From positions 180,079,266 through 180,143,265 of the forward strand of contig CM054062.1 in assembly GCA_028641055.1 (NCBI GenBank): a stretch of 64,000 bases of DNA, written 5' to 3'. The notes under the pieces are model-generated. The model was not told the DNA's origin and did no database searches. It saw nothing but the letters and a program-made list of their open reading frames with translations. A program made the translations under genes and the position numbers. Positions 46,744 to 58,745 of this stretch are shown piece by piece (the stretch's first letter is position 1; each line of letters opens with the position of its first letter). The DNA is from Alopecurus myosuroides. Taxonomy: Eukaryota > Streptophyta > Magnoliopsida > Poales > Poaceae.

Positions 46744-47946
46744 GACACGCCGCCTCGCCGCAAGACCGTCGAGATGACGATTTTTCTTTCAAAGAGGTTG
46801 GATGGAGTAGGCTAAACCGAACCCTCACGGGCACTAGTATTCTAGCAATGATCTTTTTCTTTGGCCTCGGCCGTGTCATGTTTGTTTCTTGTAAATCAGT
46901 TTAAAAGGCAAATTTTTTGGCTCGTTTAAAAAAACTCGGAGATTTTGGAGGGATTAGAAATGTCATAAACCAAACAAGGACCCTATTTTGGTACCATCCC
47001 GAGGATGTTTGCCAGTTTGCTACTCCAACCTTTGACGTCTCCATCGACCTCAAGCCCGTCATGTCAACGACTGCAATTAATGTTACCGAGGCTTGTTTTA
47101 ATTACTCAGTTCAATACCGGACAATACAACGGTCTGACTAACACAACGTTGCGGAAATAATTAAATCTAAAGTTTATTTTTATAATTTTTTTTCGTTGGT
47201 TCATCACCTAGAAATCTTGATAGTCCTCTCTTCTACAACAAAAGGAAAAATAAATCAAGCTGGATAGGCGTGTGGTGCTTTGTTGAGCTGCCAGGTGTGT
47301 GTTGTATTGAGTGCGCCATAAGTTGGGAACTCCGATAGCTGCATATCCTAGCCTCAGGGCAACACGCGCCACCTAGGATCCCAAGCTACCATAAGAACAC
47401 GTGTGTAAATCCTGGAGCCTCTGCGAGAGTTTTAGAAGCAACAGATAAGTATTTTAAAACATGTGTATATGCATGTAGAATGCGAGAAATACGTCTTAGC
47501 TTATACGTACACGATAAACAGTTGTTTATAATATCTTTGACATGTTCGTGCTCGACATAATTAGAAGTAGTGTATCGAAGGTTTTACGTGTTTCAGTGTT
47601 CGGACCTACGCCCCGAGAGCTTGTAACGAACCAACCCACAGGTGTTCAGAGAAGACACTCAACATTTTTTGCTTCTGTCGTTGACGGCTTCGCTGTTCCT
47701 TACAAAAATGGGCCGAGGGCATGCTATAGTTTTGTCTCGCATTGGGCTGCCATACTGCAACGCTACAAGTAAACCATGCTTATCCACATCGGAGTTCTTT
47801 CACACTCAAAAAAAATAAAAAAAATCGGAGTTCTTTTGTGGTACCCAAAAGATGGATTACAGCCATCCATTTGGGTACATCCAAAGGTCCATATCAACTC
47901 TTACTAGTGCTAAAAAGTGGTACCCATAGATGGATTACAGCCATCC
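46744..47946. other. intergenic with a 30-bp direct repeat
   Basis: No gene is supported. Copies of a roughly 30-bp sequence (containing GATGGATTACAGCCATCC) occur at 47838-47868 and 47917-47946; the second directly abuts the LINE tail. Confidence 0.5.
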
Positions 47947-48367
47947 TTTTTTTTTTTTGAGAAATAAATATATATTAAGCAAGTCAGCAAGCCGCCTCGT
48001 TGAAAACCTTCCAGTCCCCTTAGCTACCCTGGTAAGGAAAAGAGTGCGTCAAGAAACTTACTGCTGCGATAATTCAGTCGGGTTTACAATCCTTTCTGAT
48101 ACAAGCATCAAGATAGGTGGGGGTGAAATCTACCCAACGACAACTCCTCCTATCCAAACTACAATAACCAGCACAAAGATGAGCTAAACCATTAGCAGTT
48201 CTAGGAATATAACTTAAGATCATAGATTCTAAATTGCCTGCCAAATCGCCGACTTCCGAGAGAATTGCCGCCCACCACCGATCTGTCAAAAGAAGCTGTC
48301 GTCCAAAGATTAACGATCTGCAAGGAATCGGTTTCAAGATCCACTTGACGCATTCCTCTATCAATAG
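47947..48367 (-). pseudogene. 5'-truncated LINE 3' end with RNase H domain
   Basis: On the minus strand the remnant encodes the end of a LINE ORF2 RNase H domain: LETDSLQIVNLW in one frame, then after a frameshift AILSEVGDLAGNLES and SYIPRTANGLAHLCAGY, ending near 48074. A 3' UTR follows, then a 12-A tail (T run 47947-47958). Its 5' side is cut exactly at 48367 by the Tat-type LTR retrotransposon that inserted into it. It differs from the LINE at 2-5116, which has no RNase H. Confidence 0.8.
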
Positions 48368-49232
48368 TGTCGGGGGGTTACCCCCGAGTAGGGTAAAGAC
48401 AAGTGGTAAAAGCAACTATCAGAAGAGAGGTTTGGTCGAGTAGCCGCCTACCCGGTACTTGCTACCCGGTCGACTGCTACTCGGTCTCACCTCAAGATGA
48501 CCAGAAGAAAGAATCAATCAAGCTCTGTACATTCGAGTAGAAGAGTTGGCCCGAGTAAAATTGGCGGGAACCTACTCGGGCCAGAAAGTCAAAGGAGCCG
48601 TTATGACACAGGATCCCGCGTATCCTGGGTCCGTACTTGGCAGTATTCGAACTACTGTTCATCTGGGACCGGCCTGCCTGACAGTGACAGCATGGAAGCA
48701 GGCCGTCGCAGGATAAGGGGGCCCTACTCTGTGTTTGGCACAGTGATACCAGTCTGTCCCCTTGTTTTGCCCAACGACTTTCCGGATGCAGCCAAGATTA
48801 GGAACCAAAGCTGTCAGCGGGAACTCGGAAGAAGGACGATGTGCACACTATGTCGACACTTGTCCATGTTTGGACGTATCCGGCTGGGCACCAGGTATAT
48901 AAGGTGCCCCGCCGCCTCCTGCGTGAGGATCGAACACTTCGTGACCTAATTCTTGACCTAGTTCATCACGTAGAGAGGAGAGCGGCTACTCGGTAGCAAG
49001 AACATTGTATTGTGGCTACTCGGTGAGACACCAGAATACATAGAGAAAGGCAGGAGTAGGGGTTTTACCTCCTCACGAGGGCCCTGAACCTGGGTAGATC
49101 GTGTTGTTTGCAGTGTTTACTTCGTACCTCACGCGGCTACTCGTCGCGTGATCCCTCCCCGAGCACCTCCAGCGTCCTTCGTCCCCACATCTTTAGCCAT
49201 CCCATGGCATCTGCCGTGACACCACCACGACA
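48368..49232 (+). repeat. 5' LTR of the Tat-type element
   Basis: An 865-bp LTR starting TGTCGGGGGG and ending CACGACA, giving terminal TGTCG/CGACA inverted repeats. It contains TATATAAG at 48896-48903 as the probable promoter. The end was set by the PBS that follows two bases later. Confidence 0.88.
48896..48903 (+). promoter_or_regulatory. LTR TATA box
   Basis: TATATAAG in the last third of the LTR, about 340 bp before the PBS, is the expected place for the U3 promoter. Confidence 0.65.
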
Positions 49233-49234
49233 GT

Positions 49235-49252
49235 TGGCGCCCACCGTGGGGC
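49235..49252 (+). other. primer-binding site
   Basis: TGGCGCCCACCGTGGGGC starts 2 nt after the LTR. It begins TGG as required for pairing with a tRNA CCA end. The tRNA is not verified; tRNA-Arg would match other Tat/Ogre elements (inference). Confidence 0.75.
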
Positions 49253-49386
49253 AACCAGCGGCGCTGGCTGGAGTTTCTGTTCGGACGGGATCTTCTTCAG
49301 CGGAGCGTGTGGTCTGTGGCCTTGTCCACAGATTCGGCTCCTTCGACTTCGTCACCGACAACGCCGGCGATTTCGGCGGCAGGGCC

Positions 49387-51986
49387 ATGCCGGAGGGCGG
49401 CTCGGTGATCTCCTTCAGCTCTCACCTCGTCTACGTCGCCACCGTCGCCAACCGCACGTACCCCGAGCTGGTGCATGACGCGGAGGATCCTCCCGCGGTG
49501 ATCGCTGCTCGCGGAAGGCCCGCGTGCCGCTCTGCGAACCGCGGTGAGGTGATGGTGACTGGCTTGGCGACAAACGCTGGCGCAGCCGCTACTGGCGCTG
49601 CGGCCGTCGTCGAGGATCTTGCTGCACCAAGCGCTGGTGGCAGGACTCATCGGCCCTACGAGAAGGAGTGCAACTTGCCGCCTTCCACTACTCCGACTAT
49701 TCCCGCGTCGGCTGGGCGACTTGGCATGCCGAATCCCACCGACATCGAGCTCCTAGCCATGAAGGAGCAGCTCGAGCGGCAACGCCTGGAGCTTCTTGCC
49801 GAGCAGGCGGAGTTGGATAAGGTGAGGTTGGAGTTGAGTATAGATCAGCTCGAGTACAACAAGGCTCACGGCTTCACGCCAGTCACTAGGAGGGCTAGCA
49901 GAGTAGGCGCCACTCGGCGCAACCTTGGTGCCGAGATGGCGACAGTTGTAGAGGTTTCTGCTCAGTCCGCCACCGCAAACACCTCCACCAGGCCCAGATA
50001 TAGCACACCCCCCAAGACACTTAGAGCTGCAGAGGCTGTAGCTGCCGAGTTGCCTCGTCTAGACAGCGACGCGCGCGTTAGGCAGCAGGAAAGGCTCAAC
50101 GAGTTGGTGTTGGAGGCTGCTAGGCAGAATGAGGAGTTCCGGAAGGCCAACCCGGGTGCTGGAGCTTCACAGGTGGTGCACTCGCACGCGGCTAGATCTA
50201 ACGATCAGACCTCGTCTCCGCACCCCAGCCGCGAGAAGAGCCGCAGCGGACGTTCGGCCAGAGATAGGCAGATGCAGGTGTATGACCCGGCTGCTGCCGC
50301 GAGACAGCTTGCTGTGCCGCAGCAGCCCGGGCAGGAACACAACGCTGCAAGAGCAGGCTCTCAAGCCCATCAAGCTCAAAGCCAGGCCCGAGATGGAGCG
50401 CGTCCAGGACCTTCTCGGCAACCCGCAGCTCAGCCTACTCGGCAGAGGCAGCAGCCGCGAGCAGTGGCGCCAGTCGCCAACCCGGTGGAGCAACCTGCAG
50501 CTGTGCAGGTGGACAGATATGATGATGGCTACTCGGCCATGGAGATGGCTGGCTATGATGTACATGATCGTGTTGGCGAGCGCATGCTGGCGCCTGGAGA
50601 TGCGAGGCATCAGCTGGACCGGATCAGCTTGTCGGCGCGGCTGGAGAACACGGGTCCTCCTGGCCCCGAGTGCTTTGGCCCGCGCATCATGAACGAGCCG
50701 TCCGTGAAGAACTTCCAGCTCGCAAGGGGCACCAAGAGCTACAATGGCAGCACCAAGCCGGAAGATTGGCTCAATGATTACGTCACCGCGGTCCATATCG
50801 CGAACGGCAACAGAAGGTGGGCGGTGCGCTATGTCCCACAGATGCTAGAGGGTCCAACTCGCACTTGGCTCAATAACTTGCCCAAGAACAGCATCAACTG
50901 CTGGCTGGACTTCTCGGACGCCTTCATCAGCAACTTCACGAGCACATACAAGAGGCCGAATAGGCCACAACAGCTATCCGCTTGCAGGCAGCGAGAAGAC
51001 GAGACGGATCGCGAGTACCTGACTCGGTGGAGTACATTGAGGAACACCTGTGAGGGTGTGAATGAAGCCCAGGCCATCACTTGGTTTGCGCAGGGATGCA
51101 GGCACGGCAGCATGTTGTGGCAGAGATTGCAGAGGGAGATGCCAAACACTCTGGCGGAGACCATCAAGATTGCGGATCAGTACGCACTTGGTGATCCTAC
51201 TCAGCCCTTGATGGACTCCTCTGAGCCGAGAAGAAACTTCAGCAACAGCAAGCGCAACGAGTTCCGCAACAAGCGCCGAATAGATGCTCGGTATGATCCT
51301 GAGGAGGTGAATGCAGTGACTGTTGGAGCTGGTGGTAGCCAAAGGCAGAAACCTGCTGGAGCCTACGGGCAGAACCAGAACCAGGGCCAAGGCAACAAGA
51401 AACCATTTCGCACTTCTCAGTCGGGTAGCGGAAACTCCGAGCAGCCGAAGAAGTTCGTCTTTGATGACATGAAGGATGGCCCATGCGGTTTTCACACTCA
51501 CCACCCCTCGAGGCCTGCTAACCACACTACTCGGCAGTGCGAGTGGTGGGATGTGATCAAGAGTGATGGCTTGCCTCCTCCTCCTCCTCTGCCAGCGGCC
51601 AATGCCAATGTGCAGCCTACTCGCGCACCCGCAGCTCGGCCGCCAGTGTACGCGAGAAGAGAGAACGTGAACCAGGTGGCTTTAGGAGCCAACCGTAACT
51701 TCAACAATGAGAGCTACCGCAACAACAACAACAACTACAACCGCAACAACAACAACAGAGGCAACAACAACAACTACCAGGGCAACAACAACAACGGCAA
51801 CAATGGAGGCGGAGGCTCCAACCAGTACCAAGAGCACCACGAGAGCTACATGATCTTCACTTCTGAGCCAGTCGACAAGCAATCACAGCACAAGCGTGCC
51901 ATGGAGGTCAATGCAGTGATTCCTGCCGTCCCTCACTACATGTATTGGTGTGACCAGGAGATCAGGTGGTCCCGAGCAGAACATCC
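49387..51986 (+). pseudogene. Tat-type gag, interrupted at its 3' side by a solo LTR
   Basis: Gag forms the virus-like particle that packages element RNA. The frame is open from before the PBS; 49387 is the first ATG after it, so the start is uncertain. About 866 codons: a long variable N-terminal part with a Glu/Leu-rich helix (MKEQLERQRLELLAEQAE), the retrotransposon gag domain at about residues 435-600 (with YNGSTKPEDWL, EGPTRTWLNNL and REDETDREYLTRW), a His/Cys knuckle-like CGFHTHHPSRPANHTTRQC, and an Asn-rich stretch (51710-51810, CAA/AAC repeats). The frame is cut at 51987 by the solo LTR and resumes in the same frame at 56499, so gag and protease were one ORF before the insertion. Confidence 0.85.
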
Positions 51987-54900
51987 TGTCGCACCCGGAC
52001 TTCTAGGGGATACTCACAGTCCGCTAAACAGTAGATAGAATGGCTTACGGGGCATACCGGCACCCGCATCTCAATATGAGCAGGCCAACACGTAAACGTG
52101 TGACAACCATTCCCTACTATTCATCGTCTGCGCAAACCATCCCATAGAAATCCAGACACTTCCGTTGACGTACTTCAAAACATACACACGTGGTACGTCA
52201 ACGGCGTTTGAACAAGTGATATCACAACAGATCTCTACGACACAAAAGATTGAAATAAGTTGCAACTGGCCCTCACTAGGGCAGAGAATAGCAAATACAA
52301 TCATTCAGAGGGCACATGCCCCAACAATACATCATTACATCACAGCGGAAGCATTCAACATGTCTGAGTACAGACAAGAACCAAATAGGCCTAAGAGGCC
52401 GGAAACGAAAAGACGGAGCCCATCCACGAAGTCTCGGATCCTGCCCGGGTCCGCTATCTACTCGTCAGCAGCCTCGTCGTCATACTCCACGTAGTAGCCA
52501 CCATGTAGATCCTCGGAAACGTCGTCTGCGTAAACCACAGCCCCAAAGGGGTCAGTACACCAACGTACTGGCAAGCAAGACTCACAGTTCACCAAAGTGT
52601 AGCCCGTCAACACCAAGCACAGATGCTTTGGTTTCAACGGAAAGAAGGGGATATAAAAGGTGCTGCAACTGGCTGCGCTAACAAACTACAGAGATTCTAC
52701 CACTTCCGGCTAACAGAAAGGAGATAAGATCGAGGATTGTAACCAACTGAAAGATAACTTCAAACAAACCCATCCTGGATCTCGCCCCTTATCCAAAGAA
52801 GCAATCCGAGGATAACTCACACAGTTGAGTTAATGATGGTTCATATTATTGTGTCAATAAGCCTATTACTAGTCAAATTGTTAATCATTGGGTGTAAGGT
52901 TGTTAATCATTAGGTTTAAGTTGTCCTGAGTACTTGTTAGCCAGTACTTTCACCAAGTAATCCATAACCGCGGAAAACACGGCTTCTCGAGAAGATTATC
53001 CCTGCAGGGTTGCACCAATTTAGCCGTACACGCATGAATAACCCGCCAGGTGGGAAATCACCCCACCAAGCGAGGTACTCAACACAACCAACCCTTCTTC
53101 GCATCAAGCCCAAAGCACCGCGTGCTGTGCGTGCGCGGCTAATCGAGCCCCCCGAAGAAAAGGAGGACCCTCATAGCACTGGAAGACCACGCCGCCCTAA
53201 ATGCCGACTACGAAAGTTCCACCCGGGCGCCAAGGGCTCGCAAGATCATGCATGCAGCAAATGGAAAGCCCGAACTAGTACGGCGATTTGGACGAGATGC
53301 GAATCGGGTCAAGTTGAGGGGGGCGCCCATACTCGCTTCCCACATGCGGGTAGTGCGCTCATCGTGGATCAGTAGACAAGACCCTTTTCCTAATTAGGGG
53401 GTCGACACTAGCAGGCCTCAAAACCACCCTGGGCCTCCTGCCGGTGCCTTATCATCAAATTTATTATTGGTAATAACATTTGCATGATTGATTGATTAAA
53501 CATCGAGCCCCCAGAACATAATAGAGTAGTAACGGAAAGTAACGGGTAACAGACTCGAGCAAAACAACCTAAGCATGCTAGTAAGACACGGGCTCAAGCA
53601 ATGGTTATAGGTGTGGAGGTGAGGCAATATCAGGGTTAAAGGATACATGTGATAGGTTCGCAACAGAAACAACTACTACTAAGGCTAGCAGAAAAGAACA
53701 ACAGAAAGTATCGGTAACCAATGTTGAAAGGAACACAGTGGTTCATGTGAGTGATAACTTGCCTGCAAAACCCAGTAGCCTGGTACTGAGCTAACTCCTT
53801 AGAAGGGGTGTCGTAAGTATCGTCGGTCTCAACGTCGTCGTTTATCCGAGAAGAAGCAAACAAACAACGCAGAGGCAAACAATCAATATCATGGCATAGG
53901 TGCACAAACATGGGAGTATGCATGTCATGTTAATAGATGCATCAAAATAAACTACTTGACAAGATAACACAGTTTAATTGGACCCATATGCAATGTGAAT
54001 TGCATATGGATGCAAATAGTTTAGGTTGAAGCAATGATCTACATTTGATTAACAAGTGTAAGTAGTTAAACATGATGCATGCATGATGATAGCAATAAAG
54101 TGACCAAGTTAGATGCAAATGGAAAAGAGAATTAACAAGTTAAGGAATTAATTATTTAAGTTGGGAAATTTTGGTTACTTAAACTTGCCACACAAGTAAT
54201 TGTTGTTTTCACCAAGTTAAAGTGGGCAAAACAAATAACAAAGTTTATATTTGAAAAGAACATCAAATTTTAGTTGGATTACATGTTTCAAATATTGAAA
54301 TTGGAATTAGGATTATTTAATTATGAATTAAACAATATTAAACAAGTTTTAATTGAATTTAGAACAAGTTTGAATATTATTGAATTTTATTTGTTCAAAT
54401 CATAAATTCAAATGCACATTTGAAAATTTCACACTTTGAGGGTTTGAAAACATATTTTGCATGTTCAAAAATATTTTATTTTGAGCAAGTTATGATTTTA
54501 GCAATTTTAATTGAATTAAACAAGATTTAAATTATTTAGGCAATTTAAATTATTCAAACCAGGAAACAAAATTTATATTTGGAAAGTACATGAAAAATTG
54601 ATTGGAAAACATATTTAGTTTGTGGAATTTGGAATTTTTATGAACAAGTTATGAATTTTGCAATTTTAAGTGAATTTGACAAGTTTTCAAATTTTGCACC
54701 AATTTAAAATATTCAAAACAGTAAACAAATTTTATAGGTATTGAAAACATATAAAAAAAATGTTGGATTTGGAGCTAAAATGAATTATTTATGCAATTTC
54801 CAAGATTTGGGGGTGAATCTGCCATTTTTAGTGAACCAGGGACTTGGAAATTATTTTCCAGGGGCTAGAAATAAGTGCCAGGGGCCTAGTTGTGATTTCC

Positions 54901-56493
54901 TATAAATTATGTGATCAAAACATTGCAAAACAAAAATGTTTTTAATTGTGCAGGGGGTGGGATTTGATCCCTGCACCTCCTGATGCGCTGGGGGGAACAG
55001 AACCAGTAGGCTAGTGCTCTGTGTTGTGATAGGTAGGGCCTCGGGGGGGGGGGGGGGGGGTAAGTGGTTCTGCAGCGAGATGTTTCTGAACTTTACTGAA
55101 TATCGAACAGGTACCGCACCTGATCGAGCGGAAGGTGATCGATGGCCGCAGTCGGGCTGCTCGCCGGAGGGGAAACAGGGAGGCGCGTGGGGTGCGGCTA
55201 GAGGAGGAGGGAAAGGAGGCGAGTGGGGGAGAGGAGGAAGAGGGGGCCTCACCTGGCGATCTGGAGGCGATCGGAAGCAGGTGGTCGGGCGGACAGGGAG
55301 CAGGCAGGGCGCCGGGCCGGCGATGGAGCGGACGGCGCCGGCGGTGGGGACCCTCCCGGCTCGAGCCGAGGGCACCGGGAGGACGAGGGGAGCGGGGCGG
55401 CTCCATTCCCGCCCCTGCCAGTCGACGACGAGGGCTCGATCAGCGGCGCCACGGCTCGGCAATCTCGGCCTTCCACTACTGCTCGTGCTCGTGTGACTTT
55501 CACAGATAAGGAACTAAGGAGGGAGATCAGAGGGTGGCGGCGGCGCGAGGAAGGAGGAAGGGTGGGGAGCTAGGGTACGCAGAGGGGCGAGGTGGATGCT
55601 ATATGGGGAGGGTAGCAATGGTACGGAGTAGCATCGAGCGGGGGAGGGGGAGATCGCACGGTGATGGGTGTGTTCGTACTGATGACGACGTCATCGAGAG
55701 GAAGACGACAGCGATAGATTGAGGGGGGTATCGGGCCAGGTGGTTGGTGGGCTTAAGTGAAAAGAGAATTTGGGCTGGGGAAGGAAATAGATGGGGTGGG
55801 CTGCTGTGCTCTCTCTCTCCTTTTGTTATTTTTATTTTTGTTTTACTGTTTTTTTTTGTAGCCTTAGCTTTAGGAAGAAAATGATAGGTTTAAATTAATG
55901 AAAAATTTGGAAAAAAAATTGGAGGAGTTCGTTAGGCCAAAAACAACCAGTTGGTAACTTTTATTTTCAAAATTTTAAAGATTTGATTGCTGTTTAAAAT
56001 TTAAACCAAATTTATTGAAATTTGCAATATTAGTTAATATTAGAAAACAAAGTATTTTTCAATAGGGTTTTCTTTAGGGTTTAAAAGTGATTTAAGGAAT
56101 TCAAATTAGTGGTGCACTTCATGAATTCAAAAGATTAATGATTTTGAGGATTGGTTTGAATTTGGAAATGATTTGGAATTAATTGTTTGAATTAATTGTT
56201 TGATTAGAACCAACAATTTAATAAGTGATCAACATGGAATAAAATGGAACAAATTGGTTGTTTTCATTTGTTATTTTTATTCCAAAAGTTGTAACGGAAC
56301 AAGTATGAAAACATTGTTTGAGTGAGGTTTGAATTTGAATTGTGGAAACAGTGGAAAACAAATGCAACAATTTAGAAACAAAAGCAAACACAAAAGCAAA
56401 CAACATGGAAACAATATGATGACATGATGCAATACTTAAATAAACAGGAAACCAAACATTCTATGGGGTAGTTTTCATACTTGGGCTGTTACA
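51987..56493 (-). mobile_element. solo LTR of a long-LTR Gypsy element
   Basis: A 4,507-bp segment that starts TGTCGCACCC and ends GGCTGTTACA. The target duplication CATCC lies at 51982-51986 and 56494-56498, inside the gag-protease ORF. Read on the minus strand it begins TGTAACAGCCC and ends GGTGCGACA, like the LARD LTR at 12647. No second copy of its ends, no PBS and no coding sequence occur inside, so it is a solo LTR left by recombination. It has an AT-rich half (about 53900-54900, 55830-56490) around a GC-rich block (55040-55790), plus a tRNA-like segment at 54949-55020. It postdates the host Tat element. Confidence 0.88.
54949..55020 (-). other. tRNA-like segment in the solo LTR
   Basis: On the minus strand, AGAGCACTAGCCTACTGGTT resembles a pol III A box (consensus TRGCNNARYNGG). 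It is followed about 30 bp later by GGGATCAAATCCC, resembling the B box and T-stem (GGTTCGAATCC). The spacing is tRNA-like, but no full cloverleaf with a matching acceptor stem was established. Probably a tRNA-like or SINE-head-like remnant within the LTR; low certainty. Confidence 0.35.
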
Positions 56494-56498
56494 CATCC

Positions 56499-56877
56499 CA
56501 AGGTAATGCCCAATCCGGGTAGCTATGCCTTGGTGCTGGATCCTACCTTCCTGGGCCCCGAGAAGAATGTGAGGTTCAGCAAGGTGCTAATCGACAATGG
56601 CAGCAGCATCAACATTGTGTACAAAGACACACTCGAGAAGCTTGGCCTGGCCGAGAACATGATGCTGCCCAGCAAGACCACCTTCCATGGCATTGTGCCC
56701 GGGATCTCGTGCAACCCGATTGGCCGAGTATGGATAGATGTGCTATTCGGCACCAGGGATAACTGCCGCACAGAGCGCCTGCAGTTCGAGGTAGTTGATC
56801 ATCAGAGTCCTTACCATGCTCTACTCGGCAGGCCTGCTCTGAGCAAGTTCATGGCCTCTACCCATGTGCATATCTGA
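56499..56877 (+). pseudogene. Tat-type aspartic protease (frameshifted at end)
   Basis: The frame resumes from gag after the solo LTR. The active-site motif is LIDNGSSINIVY, where DNG replaces the usual D-(S/T)-G, a form close to the DGGSS of Tat elements. Downstream YHALLGRPALSKF is the conserved second half of the retropepsin fold. A single-base loss near 56868 shifts the frame so that it ends at TGA 56875-56877; the reading continues in another frame into the linker and RT. Confidence 0.85.
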
Positions 56878-56879
56878 AG

Positions 56880-58745
56880 ATGAAGATCCCTGGTCCCAAT
56901 GGCATAATTACTATCTCTGGTGATTACAAGAAGTCCATGGAGTGTGCCTCTGCTGGTTCCCAGTTGGCGGAGTCGATGGTGATTGCTGCCGAGAAGAAGA
57001 AGATGTATGAGATGGTGGCCATGGCGCAATCCGCGCAAGCCGGCGCGCAAGGCGTGCCGAGTACCCAACACGGGACCGCATTCCAGGCATCTCAGGAGAC
57101 CAAGAAGGTCCAGGTCGACCCCGAGTTCCCCGACCGTGTAGCCATCATTGGCTCCGGGTTGGCGGAGAAATAGGAAAGCGAGCTCATCCACTTCCTCCGT
57201 GAGAATCGGGATGTATTCGCCTGGTCCAATGAAGATCTACCAGGAGTCCCGAGGGAGTTGGTTGAGCACTCACTACATGTGCGTCCTGACGCCAAGCCAG
57301 TGAAGCAGGCTATGCGCCGCTTCGGAGATGAGAGAAGGAAGGCCATTGGTGACCAGATCACCAAGTTACTGATAAGCAATTTCATCATGGAGGTGCTGCA
57401 TCCGGATTGGCTAGCCAACCCGGTCATGGTCGAGAAGAAGAAGGAGGATCCCAAGGCTGCCACTGCATGGCGCATGTGTGTCGACTACACCGACTTGAAC
57501 AAGGCATGCCCCAAGGATCCCTTCCCGCTACCTCGCATCGATCAGGTGATCGATTCCACTGCTGGTTGTGAACTGTTGTCCTTCATAGATGCCTACTCTG
57601 GTTTCCACCAGATTGCACTCAACCCTGCTGATCAAATAAAGACTGCTTTCATTACCCCGTACGGGGCTTATTGCTATCGTGTCATGTGTTTTGGCTTGAG
57701 GAATGCGGGTGCAACCTATCAGAGATGCATGCAAAAATGCTTGCACGACCAGCTCGGCAAGAATGTGCAGGTGTACGTAGATGACATTGTCATCAAAACG
57801 AATAAAACACATACTCTGCTTGCCGACCTGGAGGAAACCTTTGCTAACCTACGCAAGTACAAAATGAAGCTGAATCCGAGTAAATGCACCTTTGGTGTCC
57901 CGGCTGGCAAGCTACTTGGCTTCCTGGTATCTAGTCGGGGCATTGAAGCCAATCCTTCTAAGATAAAAGCTATTGAGAGCATGTCTTTGCCGAGATCCCT
58001 GAAGGATGTGCAGAAATTCACTGGTTGCTTGGCATCTCTGAGCCGTTTTCTGGGCCGAATGGGCGAAAAGGCACTGCCTCTGTACCAATTGATGAAGAAA
58101 AGTGACAAGTTTGTCTGGACTCCGCAAGCGGATGTGGCATTCAATGAGCTGAAAGCAATGCTGGCTAGTGCTCCCATCTTGGCTAGTCCGCTGCCCAAGG
58201 AGCCAATGCTGCTGTACATTGCTGCGACTAACCGAGTAGTCAGTGTGGTGATTGTGATGGAACGAGAAGAAGAAGGCAAGAGTGTGCAGCGCCCAGTGTA
58301 CTATCTCAGTGAAGTGCTGTCCAGTTCCAAGCAAAACTACCCGCACTACCAGAAGATGACTTACGGTGTGTACCTGGGCGCCAAGAAGCTAAAGCATTAC
58401 TTCCAAGAGCATCCTATCACGGTTGTGAGCTCTGCTCCTATCTCGGATATCATGGGTAACAAGGAGGCGAGTGGCAGAGTAGCCAAGTGGGCAATCGAGT
58501 TGGCCGCGTATGCACCCGCGTACGCGAGAAGAGAAGCCATCAAGTCTCAGATTCTGGCGGAATTCCTGGTGGACTGGGCCGAGGTGCAGTATGAACCTCC
58601 TGCTCCAGTTTCTAATTACTGGAAGATGCACTTTGATGGCTCGAAGGTGAAGGAAGGCCTTGGTGCTGGCGTGGTGCTTACGTCACCCAAGCGAGATCAA
58701 CTCAAGTATGTGCTGCAGACCACTTCAAGGCGTCCAACAATGTAG
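56880..58745 (+). pseudogene. Tat-type reverse transcriptase and RNase H (stop and frameshift)
   Basis: This copies element RNA into DNA. The linker segment 56880-57170 ends in TAG 57171-57173, and the frame then reopens unchanged through RT. RT motifs: ADWL-like WRMCVDYTDLNKACPKD, FIDAYSGFHQIALNP, FGLRNAGATYQR, and catalytic YVDDIVI. The RNase H-like connection (PVYYLSEVLSSSKQNY, YAPAYARREAIKSQILAEFL) is followed by a second RNase H beginning MHFDGSKVKEGLGAG; a dual RNase H is known for the Tat lineage. A one-base loss near 58723 breaks this domain, and the remainder (EYEAVAHGLRVAKEVG onward) lies in the next frame. Confidence 0.88.

Noticed and set aside
54949..55020. Functional tRNA gene
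   Set aside because: Only box-like motifs are present; no convincing acceptor stem or anticodon arm could be drawn, and it lies inside an LTR.
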